7,995 nt of DNA, from positions 1 through 7,995 of the forward strand of contig CACXHM010000165.1 of the NCBI GenBank assembly GCA_902767465.1. The letters run 5' to 3'. The translations under genes and the position numbers were made by a program. Of this stretch, positions 1-7,023 are shown one piece after another. Under the pieces are notes generated by a model. The model made no database searches. It had not been told where the DNA came from and saw nothing but the letters and a program-made list of their open reading frames with translations. Positions within the stretch are counted from its first letter, which is position 1. Every line of letters starts with the position of its first letter. The stretch comes from an uncultured Bacteroidia bacterium (lineage in GTDB: Bacteria; Bacteroidota; Bacteroidia; Bacteroidales; UBA932).

Positions 1-1003
1 ATTTGGGGCAGAAGGAGAGGATGATGGCGAAGCAGGCAGCGATGCGGATGACGCGGGGGTCATATACCTTGGTGAGGTTGAGCACGCCGGTGTTCTCTCC
101 ATAGGTGGTGTTGGCAGGTGCTCCGAAAAGCGATGCGAGTGCGGTTGCAAGTCCGTCGCCCATGAGGGTGCGGTGCAGACCGGGATCCTCCAGATAATTG
201 ATTCCGGTGGTGGAGGAAATGGCGCACATGTCACCGATATGCTCCATCATCGTGGCGAGAGAGATGGGGATGATTGCGATGATGGCAGCTATGATAAGGC
301 TCCAGTTGGGGTTGCCGAATACTGCGACTGCGGTGTTCTCCCATTTGACGGGAAGACCGATCCATGCAGCCTCTTTTACTGAAGTGAAATCGCAAAGGCC
401 GAAGCATGCGGCAACTATGTATGAACCGAGTACGCCAAGCAGGATGGGGATGATCTTGACCATGCCCTTGCCCCAGATGTTGCATACGATTATGATGGCG
501 ATGGCAAGAAGCGCTATCCACCAGTTCTGGTTGCAGTTATTGATGGCGGAGCCGGAGAGGATAAGTCCGATTGCAATGATGATCGGTCCCGTTACGATGG
601 GAGGGAAGAAGCGCATTACCTTTTTTGCACCGAAGGCGGCGAACAGGCCTGCGAGGATGAAGTAGATGAGTCCTGCGCATAATACGCCGATGCAGGCGTA
701 GGGCAAGGCCTGTGCCTGGGTGAGGCCGCCCGCCATACCCATCTGGACCACGGTGGCGTAACCTCCCAGGAAAGCGAAGGAAGACCCGAGGAAAGCGGGG
801 ACCCTGAGCTTTGTGCAGAAATGGAAGATGAGCGTACCAAGACCTGCAAAGAGCAGTGTGGCGGACATGGAGAGACCCGTGATGACGGGAACCAGAACAG
901 TTGCTCCGAACATTGCGAACATGTGTTGGAGTCCGAGGGTTAGCATTTTTCCCTTGCCAAGGGTGCGCGCATCGTAGATGCCTTCGTTTTGTGCTTTCGT
1001 CAT
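1..1003 (-). CDS. uraA: Uracil permease of the NCS2 family (UraA-like), C-terminus cut off by the window edge
   Basis: This is an inner-membrane nucleobase:proton symporter, most likely for uracil. The first 334 residues are present, against roughly 410-430 for the family; the rest lies beyond the left edge. The reading frame is open from an ATG at 1003, starting MTKAQNEGIYDAR. Visible family marks are the helix-1 motif LGLQHMFAMFGATVLVP (residues 23-39), many hydrophobic segments, EHIGDM at 254-259, DPGLHRTLMGDGLAT at 273-287 and NTTYGENTG at 298-306. The NAT signature reads ENTGVLNLTK (303-312); Glu in its first position points to uracil rather than xanthine or urate, which usually have Gln. 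Glu254 and Glu303 match the two substrate-binding glutamates of E. coli UraA, while Asp258 stands where that protein has His245. The start lies 22 bases after the guaA stop with no promoter consensus between, so it is probably co-transcribed with guaBA. Uracil specificity is inferred, not shown. Confidence 0.88.
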   Translation of the reverse strand, partial: MTKAQNEGIYDARTLGKGKMLTLGLQHMFAMFGATVLVPVITGLSMSATLLFAGLGTLIFHFCTKLRVPAFLGSSFAFLGGYATVVQMGMAGGLTQAQALPYACIGVLCAGLIYFILAGLFAAFGAKKVMRFFPPIVTGPIIIAIGLILSGSAINNCNQNWWIALLAIAIIIVCNIWGKGMVKIIPILLGVLGSYIVAACFGLCDFTSVKEAAWIGLPVKWENTAVAVFGNPNWSLIIAAIIAIIPISLATMMEHIGDMCAISSTTGINYLEDPGLHRTLMGDGLATALASLFGAPANTTYGENTGVLNLTKVYDPRVIRIAACFAIILSFCPK

Positions 1004-1025
1004 AATTTATTGTTTTTGATGGTTT

Positions 1026-2555
1026 CTACTCCCATTCAATGGTTGCCGGCGGTTTTGAACAGATGTCGTACACGACCCGGTTGACCCCTTTGACGCCTCT
1101 TATTATGGCATCTGAGACTTCCGAAAGGAAATCGTAGGGGAGTCTTACCCAGTCGGCAGTCATTCCGTCCACTGACGTAACCGCCCGTAACGCTATAGTG
1201 TTTTCGTATGTTCTTTCATCGCCCATCACTCCCACGCTTTTTATGGGGAGCAGGATTGCTCCAGCCTGCCAAACCTGATCGTACAGGCCCCAGCGCTTGA
1301 GTGCGTCGATATATATCTTGTCTGCTTCCTGAATGATGGATATCTTCTCAGGGGTGACCTCGCCCAAGACCCTTATCCCGAGCCCGGGACCGGGGAAGGG
1401 ATGCCTCCCGAGGATGTCGGGATCAAGCCCGAGGGCCTTTCCTACGCGGCGGACCTCATCCTTGAACAGCAGGCGGAGGGGTTCCACCACTTTCAGTTTC
1501 ATATCTTTGGGAAGCCCGCCAACATTGTGATGGCTCTTTATGGTGGCAGATGCTCCGGGCACTGCGGATGATTCAATGACATCGGGGTAGATGGTGCCCT
1601 GGGCGAGCCAGCACACGTCTTCTATCTTTTCGGCTTCGGCATTGAACACTTCCACGAAATCGCGTCCGATGGATTTGCGCTTTGCTTCCGGGTCGGTAAT
1701 GCCTGCAAGATGCCCGAGGAATCTTGCGGATGCATCCACACCCTTTACGTTGAGGCCCATGCCTTTGTACGAAGCGAGGACCGAGGAAAATTCGTCTTTG
1801 CGAAGAAGCCCGCTGTCCACGAAGATGCAGTGCAGCCTCTGGCCGATGGCCTTGTGCAGGAGGAGGGCGGCAACGCTGGAGTCAACACCTCCGGATAGTC
1901 CCAGCACCACTTTGTCCCCTCCGATTTTTTTCCTGAGTTCGGCAACTGTCGATTCTATGAAGCCTGCGGGGGTCCAGCTGCCTGTGCATCCGCAGATGCC
2001 GATGACGAAATTGTGCAGGATCTGCCTGCCGAATTCGCTGTGGTGCACTTCGGCATGGAACTGTATGCCCCATACGGGACGTCCCTCCACCTTAAAGGCG
2101 GCGTTGTCCACTTTTTCGGTGGATGCTATTACCTTGTATCCTTCAGGAAGGGAGGTGATGGTGTCACCGTGGCTCATCCATACCTGGGTTTCTGCCGGGA
2201 CTTCCTTAAGGAGCGGGTCGGCTGCGTCTTTTATGCTGAGCAGTGCCCGGCCGTATTCCCTGGCATCGGAAGCATCGACCGTGCCGCCACAGCTCCATGC
2301 AAGCCACTGCGCACCGTAGCAGATGCCGAGTATAGGCAGGTCGTCGGGGAGTTTTCCTGGGCCTGGCTGGGGTGCATTCTCCGCCCGGACGCTTGACGGG
2401 CTTCCGGAGAGGATTATACCTTTGATGTCGGGAGTGATGGAAGGAATCTTGTTGAATGGGACAATGTCGCAATAAACATTCATTTCACGGATGCGTCTGG
2501 CGATGAGCATTGTGTATTGCGAGCCGAAGTCCAGTATCAGAATCCTTTCCATCAT
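1026..2555 (-). CDS. guaA: GMP synthase, glutamine-hydrolysing
   Basis: This cytosolic enzyme aminates XMP to GMP using ATP and glutamine, the last step of GMP synthesis. At 509 residues it is full length. The N-terminal class I glutamine amidotransferase domain (about 1-190) has the nucleophile Cys79 in GICYGAQ and the partners His167 and Glu169. The ATP-pyrophosphatase domain has the P-loop SGGVDS at 221-226, followed by WLAQGTIYPD (316-325) and KSHHNVGGLP (340-349). The C-terminal dimerisation domain has RHPFPGPGLG (384-393) and ends KPPATIEWE, as expected. One oddity is FHAEV at 166-170, where the family nearly always has FHPEV. The start is one of two adjacent ATGs: the first, at 2555, overlaps the guaB stop by four bases (ATGA), and the second, at 2552, shares one base with it. 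Both imply translational coupling to guaB. I see no Shine-Dalgarno sequence. The uraA gene follows after 22 bases. Confidence 0.97.
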   Translation of the reverse strand: MMERILILDFGSQYTMLIARRIREMNVYCDIVPFNKIPSITPDIKGIILSGSPSSVRAENAPQPGPGKLPDDLPILGICYGAQWLAWSCGGTVDASDAREYGRALLSIKDAADPLLKEVPAETQVWMSHGDTITSLPEGYKVIASTEKVDNAAFKVEGRPVWGIQFHAEVHHSEFGRQILHNFVIGICGCTGSWTPAGFIESTVAELRKKIGGDKVVLGLSGGVDSSVAALLLHKAIGQRLHCIFVDSGLLRKDEFSSVLASYKGMGLNVKGVDASARFLGHLAGITDPEAKRKSIGRDFVEVFNAEAEKIEDVCWLAQGTIYPDVIESSAVPGASATIKSHHNVGGLPKDMKLKVVEPLRLLFKDEVRRVGKALGLDPDILGRHPFPGPGLGIRVLGEVTPEKISIIQEADKIYIDALKRWGLYDQVWQAGAILLPIKSVGVMGDERTYENTIALRAVTSVDGMTADWVRLPYDFLSEVSDAIIRGVKGVNRVVYDICSKPPATIEWE

Positions 2556-3640
2556 TTGTTGTAGTTAGGTGCCGGCTTTGCGATTATAAGGTCGTGAGGA
2601 TGATTTTCAATAACTCCGTTGGAGGTGATGCGGATGAATCGGGCGTTCCAAAGAGCCTCTATGGTTGCCGCTCCGCAATAACCCATTCCTGAGCGAAGGC
2701 CTCCGAGCAGCTGGTAGATGATGTCTCCGACGGGGCCTTTGTACGGGACTTTCCCGACAATGCCTTCGGGCACGAGTTTCATGGCTCCGGTCTGGAAGTA
2801 ACGGTCGCGTGACCCCGCTTCCATGGCATCGATTGATCCCATGCCCCTGTAAACCTTGAATTTCTTTCCGTTCTTGAAATCTTCGATTACGTCTCCCGGA
2901 GTCTCGTCGGCTCCTGCGAGGATGGATCCGCACATGACGGTGCAGGCTCCGGCCGCAAGCGCTTTTACAATGTCGCCGCTGTAACGCAGTCCTCCGTCGG
3001 CGATTACGGGAATGCCGTAGGGCTTTGCCGCTTCGGCGCAGTCGTAAATTGCCGTGAGCTGAGGAACTCCTACACCGGCTACCACGCGGGTGGTGCAGAT
3101 GGAACCTGGCCCGATGCCGACCTTTACGGCGTCGGCGCCTGCATTGATGAGGTCCCTGGTGGCTTCGGCGGTCGCGACATTTCCCACTACGACGTCAAGA
3201 TCGGGGAAGTGCTTCTTGATCTTTTTGAGCGCTCCGATTACGCCTTTGCTATGGCCGTGGGCGGAGTCGAGCACTACGGCATCGACTCCCGCATCCGCCA
3301 GCATGGCGGTGCGGTTCACCGCGTCCGCGGTGATGCCCACGCCCGCTGCCACTCTGAAACCGCCAGCCTTCACCTTTGCCACCTCGCCGGCCTGAAGTTC
3401 GGACGACATGTTCTTATGAAGCACCCCTATGCCTCCTTCTTTTGCAAGAGCTATGGCCATAGGGGCTTCGGTGACGGTGTCCATTGCAGCTGAGACAATA
3501 GGAATGTCGAGCGCTATGTGTTGTGTGAACTTTGTTTTGAGAGAAACCTCCCTTGGCAGTACCTCGGACCATGCCGGAACCAGAAGTACATCATCGAAGG
3601 TAAGACCTTCCTGGCAGATTCTTTTCTCGGTAAAAGACAT
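2552..3640 (-). CDS. guaB: IMP dehydrogenase lacking the Bateman (CBS) domain
   Basis: This enzyme oxidises IMP to XMP with NAD+, the committed step towards GMP. At 362 residues it is far shorter than the usual 485-490. The barrel is complete: GLTFDDVLLVPA (12-23), AHGHSKG (127-133), the loop GPGSICTTR with catalytic Cys182, IADGG (213-217), YRGMGSIDAM (264-273), the flap motif SRDRYFQ with the Arg280-Tyr281 pair, and KLVPEGI. What is absent is the paired-CBS insert. HKNMSSELQAGEVAKVK (75-91) passes through AGG straight into FRVAAGVGIT. The IMPDH-type flap rules out GMP reductase. Start choice: the frame is open to a TTG at 3661 and an ATG at 3655, but the -7 promoter box covers 3659-3666, so transcripts should begin near 3650-3655. 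The ATG at 3640 also gives MSFTEKRI, which fits the family N-terminus. The stop overlaps the guaA start. Confidence 0.96.
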   Translation of the reverse strand: MSFTEKRICQEGLTFDDVLLVPAWSEVLPREVSLKTKFTQHIALDIPIVSAAMDTVTEAPMAIALAKEGGIGVLHKNMSSELQAGEVAKVKAGGFRVAAGVGITADAVNRTAMLADAGVDAVVLDSAHGHSKGVIGALKKIKKHFPDLDVVVGNVATAEATRDLINAGADAVKVGIGPGSICTTRVVAGVGVPQLTAIYDCAEAAKPYGIPVIADGGLRYSGDIVKALAAGACTVMCGSILAGADETPGDVIEDFKNGKKFKVYRGMGSIDAMEAGSRDRYFQTGAMKLVPEGIVGKVPYKGPVGDIIYQLLGGLRSGMGYCGAATIEALWNARFIRITSNGVIENHPHDLIIAKPAPNYNK

Positions 3641-3658
3641 TTTTCTAACTTCCATGGA

Positions 3659-3689
3659 CAAAGGTAAGCAAAAAAGCGCCGAGCCGCAA
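3659..3689 (-). promoter_or_regulatory. Bacteroidota-type promoter for guaB-guaA-uraA
   Basis: On the minus strand a TTG -33 box (3689-3687) is followed after exactly 20 bases by the -7 box TACCTTTG (3666-3659). This matches the TAnnTTTG consensus of the primary sigma factor in this phylum. The expected start of transcription is near 3650-3655, giving a leader of about 10-15 bases before the guaB ATG at 3640. The -33 box lies in the loop region of the htpG terminator, and the -7 box begins four bases past its T-run. The match is seen directly; its activity is inferred. Confidence 0.8.
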
Positions 3690-3708
3690 GATGGCCGGAC
3701 GCTTTTTT
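3670..3708 (-). terminator. Intrinsic terminator of htpG
   Basis: An inverted repeat starts 20 bases after the htpG stop. The outer arms aaaaaagcg (3670-3678) and cgctttttt (3700-3708) pair perfectly. The inner arms CCG/CGG and GCC/GGC extend the stem around single-base bulges at 3682 and 3699, leaving a loop of about seven bases (3686-3692). The minus-strand transcript ends in six U residues, as a Rho-independent terminator needs. The A/T arms make the structure formally bidirectional, but no plus-strand gene ends here. Confidence 0.85.
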
Positions 3709-3728
3709 AAACATTTTTTCAACACTTG

Positions 3729-5657
3729 CTATTTGAGCAACTCTTCGCTGCGGGCAATGAAGTCGGCGAGGGCTTTGCCTTTGAGAAGGCCGTTCGAAAG
3801 CAGGGCGAGATCGATTACCTGACGTAAAAGGTCCTGCTCGCCGGTAACCGTATGGCTCTGTTCCTTTGTTTGTTTGCCTTCGGCATCGGTTCCTGCCGGA
3901 GTGTCCACGATTTTCTCCCTTGCCTTCCAGATACGTGCAACCAGAGGATTCTCCATGTTTACCTTTATATTATAGGATTCAGGCATCTGTCCATAGAAAT
4001 TTATTCCTCCGCCAAGGGCGCTCATTTCGCGGTAACGGCGCATGAATTCGTTACGTGTGATCAGCACAGGCGAAGTGCCTTCCCCGAGATTCTCGGCCTC
4101 CACATAATAATCGCCGCCTTCCGGAAGGGCAGACTTGAAGATGTCGTCGAGGGCTTTCTTGTCGTCATCGCTCATTTCGGGTTTCACGCGGTCCTGCTTT
4201 GGAATGAGATTGTCAACCGAATCGGAATCAACGCGGGCAAACCTGGCATCGGTGAGCTTCTGCTCAAGCAGATTTACGAAATGTGAGTCCAGTTCGCAGT
4301 CCATCAGCAGCACGTCGTAGCCGAGTTTCTTGGCTGCCTCAATTTGTGTGTACTGGGTTTCGGTATCGGTAGCATACAGGTAAACGACTTTCTTGTCTTT
4401 GTCGGTCTGGGCGGTCTCGATGCCCTTGCGGTAATCTTCGAAGCTGAAGAATTTGCCGTCGGTATTTTTGAACAGGGCGAAATTCATGGCCCGTTCGCAG
4501 AACTTCTCGTCGGAAAGCATGCCGTACTCGATGAAAAGTTTGAGGTTGTCCCATTTCTGCTCGAACTGCTCCCTTTGCTCTTTGAAAATCTCCTCCAGGC
4601 GGTCCGCCACCTTCTTGGTAATATAGGTGCTGATCTTCTTCACATTTGCATCGCTCTGCAGGTAGCTGCGGCTCACGTTAAGCGGAATGTCGGGAGAATC
4701 GATCACACCGTGCAGCAGGGTGAGGAAGTCGGGAACGATGTTGTCAACATGGTCGGTTACGAACATCTGGTTGCAGTAGAGCTGGATCTTGTTCTTGTCG
4801 ATGGCCATGCGCTCCTTGATTTTCGGGAAGTATAGCACGCCGGTGAGGTTGAACGGATAGTCCACGTTGAGGTGGATCCAGAACATTGGCTCCTCTTCAA
4901 AGGGATACAGGGCCTTATAGAAATTCTTGTAGTCTTCGTCTTTCAGTTCAGAGGGGGCCTTGGTCCAGATGGGGTCGATACTGTTGATAACATTGTCTTC
5001 GTCTGTTTCGGTCTCCTTGCCGTCTTTCCATTCGGTCTTTTTGCCGAAAACCACTCTCACCGGCATGAATTTACAGTACTTGCCCAAAAGTTGGGAGATG
5101 CGGCCCTTGGCAGCGAATTCCTCGCTGTCGGAATCGAGATAAAGGGTGATTACGGTTCCCCGGTCAGACTTCTTGCAGTCTTCCATCGAATACTCGGGAG
5201 ATCCGTCGCAGGTCCACTTGACCGCCTTCGCTCCCTCTTTCCAAGAAAGGGATTCGATGGTGACTTTTTTAGAAACCATAAAAGCGGAATAGAAACCAAG
5301 TCCGAAATGGCCTATGATGCTTTGGTCCTTGTATTTCTCCAGGAATTCGCCGGCTGAAGAGAATGCAATCTGGTTGATGTATTTGTCGACCTCTTCGGCT
5401 GTCATGCCTATGCCGTGGTCGATTACGCGGAGTATTTTTTTGTCTTCGTCGAGTTCTATTTCAACCTTGAGGTCCCCGAGCTCTCCCTTGAACTCCCCGT
5501 TGGAGGCGAGGGTGCGCAATTTCTGCGAAGCATCGACGGCGTTTGCCACCAGTTCGCGGAGGAAAATCTCATGATCGGAATAAAGGAATTGTTTGATTAC
5601 CGGAAATATGTTCTCGGTGGTTACACCGATGGTTCCCTGCAGTTTTTCTTTTGCCAT
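3729..5657 (-). CDS. htpG: Molecular chaperone HtpG (bacterial Hsp90)
   Basis: This is a cytosolic, dimeric, ATP-dependent chaperone that remodels client proteins. At 642 residues it is within the family range (E. coli about 624; Bacteroides versions somewhat longer). The N-terminal GHKL ATPase domain shows SDHEIFLRELVANAVDA (27-43) with catalytic Glu35 and the Mg-binding Asn39, DHGIGM with Asp80, and the lid motif GHFGLGFYSAF (116-126). The middle domain carries LNVSRSYLQ (326-334) with the conserved Arg330 that contacts the ATP phosphate. The C-terminal dimerisation domain follows, with GGINFYGQMPESYNIKVN at 549-566 and a charged, probably flexible segment near 585-607. The ATG at 5657 gives the expected N-terminus MAKEKLQGTIGVTTENIF. 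It lies 64 bases downstream of the lipoprotein stop, behind a hairpin. I see no TAnnTTTG promoter in that gap, so how it is transcribed is open. Confidence 0.98.
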   Translation of the reverse strand: MAKEKLQGTIGVTTENIFPVIKQFLYSDHEIFLRELVANAVDASQKLRTLASNGEFKGELGDLKVEIELDEDKKILRVIDHGIGMTAEEVDKYINQIAFSSAGEFLEKYKDQSIIGHFGLGFYSAFMVSKKVTIESLSWKEGAKAVKWTCDGSPEYSMEDCKKSDRGTVITLYLDSDSEEFAAKGRISQLLGKYCKFMPVRVVFGKKTEWKDGKETETDEDNVINSIDPIWTKAPSELKDEDYKNFYKALYPFEEEPMFWIHLNVDYPFNLTGVLYFPKIKERMAIDKNKIQLYCNQMFVTDHVDNIVPDFLTLLHGVIDSPDIPLNVSRSYLQSDANVKKISTYITKKVADRLEEIFKEQREQFEQKWDNLKLFIEYGMLSDEKFCERAMNFALFKNTDGKFFSFEDYRKGIETAQTDKDKKVVYLYATDTETQYTQIEAAKKLGYDVLLMDCELDSHFVNLLEQKLTDARFARVDSDSVDNLIPKQDRVKPEMSDDDKKALDDIFKSALPEGGDYYVEAENLGEGTSPVLITRNEFMRRYREMSALGGGINFYGQMPESYNIKVNMENPLVARIWKAREKIVDTPAGTDAEGKQTKEQSHTVTGEQDLLRQVIDLALLSNGLLKGKALADFIARSEELLK

Positions 5658-5664
5658 AACAAAA

Positions 5665-5694
5665 AATCGTTTCAGTTATTACACCGAAACGATT
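5665..5694 (-). terminator. Hairpin with T-run between the lipoprotein gene and htpG: probable terminator or 5' leader element
   Basis: A perfect 9-base inverted repeat, AATCGTTTC (5665-5673) and GAAACGATT (5686-5694), encloses a 12-base loop. On the minus strand the second arm runs into further T residues (GATTTTTTG), as in an intrinsic terminator for the genes upstream. G-U and A-U pairs can extend the stem by about three pairs. It ends only seven bases before the htpG ATG, so it could instead act in the htpG leader, for example as an operator or a translation-controlling structure. It does not match the CIRCE operator. The terminator reading is preferred but uncertain. Confidence 0.55.
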
Positions 5695-5721
5695 CTCAAA
5701 ACTGGGGCCAGTGACAATTTG

Positions 5722-6345
5722 TCAGAAGGAATAATCCGTTCCTTTGAAAGTAACCGTGCTCTCGTCGAGCTTTTTTCCGTCGTACCAGGTGGTCATCTTG
5801 ATCTTGCCATCGCGGTTGAGCGTGTAATACAGGTTGGATGAACCGTAATAAGACTGGTATGCATTCCTTTCCCAGTAGAAAACTACGTTGCCGTCGCTTC
5901 CGAAATCTGCCGTATACCCGTCTTTCTCCTTATATGTTCCGTTCCAGCTGCCGCTGAAGATGGGGTGTCCGGCAGAACTGCGTCCCGTCATTCTGAGACT
6001 GCCGCTGAACTGCAAGTTGGGGTCGGTGGCGGTGCTTACAAAATTCCAAGTGCTGTCGACAGGGGAGGAAAGAGTAAGCTGCATCTCGGATTTTGCACGT
6101 ACGGAACCGTAGTAATTATCGGCGTAGGCGACAAAAACTGAGTCGTATCCGGCTCGCAGTATGGTGTCTTTCACGGCGTCGTCGATGTTGGTGAGCACAT
6201 ATACTGCAGATGCTGCGGTAATGCTTTCAAGCTGCATGTTGAAATTCGCAAGATTATAGTCTGTACGGCGGATTTCGTAGCTGTTGTCCAGCTTGCACGA
6301 TGCAAGCAGCAGCGCAAATGCCGAAAGTAACAATATCTTTTTCAT
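5722..6345 (-). CDS. Small lipoprotein of unknown function
   Basis: This encodes a 207-residue predicted lipoprotein. A lipoprotein signal peptide is clear: MKK, a hydrophobic stretch, and the lipobox LASC with the lipidated Cys17, followed by KLDNSYE. The mature part has no catalytic motif I recognise. It is rich in Ser, Thr, Tyr, Asp and Gly in short alternating segments, for example SGSLRMTGRSSAGHPIFSG and FKGTDYSF at the end, which suggests a mostly beta fold such as a small barrel or sandwich. The gene starts 12 bases after the stop of the outer-membrane protein gene, so the two are probably co-transcribed and both act at the cell envelope. The hairpin downstream probably ends the transcript. 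I do not recognise the family and assign no function beyond envelope location. Confidence 0.85.
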   Translation of the reverse strand: MKKILLLSAFALLLASCKLDNSYEIRRTDYNLANFNMQLESITAASAVYVLTNIDDAVKDTILRAGYDSVFVAYADNYYGSVRAKSEMQLTLSSPVDSTWNFVSTATDPNLQFSGSLRMTGRSSAGHPIFSGSWNGTYKEKDGYTADFGSDGNVVFYWERNAYQSYYGSSNLYYTLNRDGKIKMTTWYDGKKLDESTVTFKGTDYSF

Positions 6346-6357
6346 GTCTTGTTGTTC

Positions 6358-7002
6358 TTAGAATCTATATCCTATGCCGCCGCGAACACCGAAGAGCATG
6401 GTCCCGAGGCATACTTCGCCGAAGCCGAAGAAGCGTTTCCCGACTTCGATGCCGAAAGGTGTAAACTGGGCCTCGAACTTGAGAGTGCGGTTGTCGGTCC
6501 TGGACCAGGTCCTGCCTTTGTAGTCGGTGGTCGTGTAGGTGTTGATAAGGTTGTCGAAGCCTGCATATTTGGCAATGCCGAGTCCGGCAGCAGAGTACAA
6601 GCTTACCATGGGCTTTTCCAGATAGAAGATCTTTACGGTTGGTAGTGCGTAAAGGGCATATCCGTGGCGTTTCTTTACCGTTTCATCGGAGATGCCGTTG
6701 TAGAGGGTGTTGCTGTAGTGACCGAAACCTAGGTCTATGCCCAGGGCGAAGTGTCTGCTCAGAGAGAAAGAAACATCGGCAGTGATGGTGCCGGAGGTAG
6801 TGGCGGGCCCGAAGTAATCGCCGTAGATGCCGGAAAGTCCGGAAGTGTAGCTTCCGGTCCCCTCGGTAAAATAATCGGGGCCGGCTCCCGGGGTGCCAAT
6901 GCCCAGGCGTACTGTCATTGCAATATCTTCCCCGTTCTGGGCCTTGATCGGAATTGCAGCAAGCAATGCCGCTGTAAAAATACAAAACAAAAGTCTTTTC
7001 AT
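6358..7002 (-). CDS. Small outer-membrane beta-barrel protein
   Basis: This encodes a 214-residue protein with a Sec signal peptide (MKRLLFCIFTAALLAAIPIKA, probable cut after Ala21, before QNGED). The mature chain is rich in Gly and aromatic residues, with alternating beta strands such as HFALGIDLGFGHYSN, VSLYSAAGLGIAKYAG and LKFEAQFTPFGIEVGKRFFG. It ends GGIGYRF, with the C-terminal Phe typical of outer-membrane barrels recognised by the BAM complex. The size suits an eight-stranded barrel of the porin-like or OmpA-like type; no OmpA peptidoglycan-binding domain is present. The frame is open to a TTG at 7011, but the ATG at 7002 starts a normal signal peptide and is preferred. It begins 21 bases after the HAD gene and ends 12 bases before the lipoprotein gene. 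Its substrate or role cannot be read from the sequence. Confidence 0.88.
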   Translation of the reverse strand: MKRLLFCIFTAALLAAIPIKAQNGEDIAMTVRLGIGTPGAGPDYFTEGTGSYTSGLSGIYGDYFGPATTSGTITADVSFSLSRHFALGIDLGFGHYSNTLYNGISDETVKKRHGYALYALPTVKIFYLEKPMVSLYSAAGLGIAKYAGFDNLINTYTTTDYKGRTWSRTDNRTLKFEAQFTPFGIEVGKRFFGFGEVCLGTMLFGVRGGIGYRF

Positions 7003-7023
7003 TTTTTGCAAGTTCTGTATTGT

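Noticed and set aside
1..1003. A broken or frameshifted permease, because no long open frame is obvious at the left edge.
   Set aside because: Reading the minus strand from 1003 gives 334 continuous codons with no stop. The gene is merely cut by the window edge.
1591..2319. A long plus-strand open frame (242 codons) opposite guaA, and similar ones opposite uraA, guaB and htpG.
   Set aside because: They lie wholly within well-supported genes on the other strand and show Pro/Ser/Arg-rich translations without domains. They are frame shadows.
2552..3640. Reading the short GuaB-like protein as GMP reductase (GuaC), which is of similar length.
   Set aside because: The IMPDH loop GPGSICTTRVVAGVGVPQ and the flap with DRYFQ and KLVPEGI are present, and guaA follows directly. 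GMP reductase has different sequences at these places.
5665..5694. A CIRCE (HrcA) heat-shock operator before htpG.
   Set aside because: The arms AATCGTTTC/GAAACGATT do not match TTAGCACTC/GAGTGCTAA, and the loop is 12 rather than 9 bases.
7003..7011. A longer start (TTG at 7011) for the outer-membrane protein.
   Set aside because: It only adds three residues before a good signal peptide that begins naturally at the ATG at 7002.
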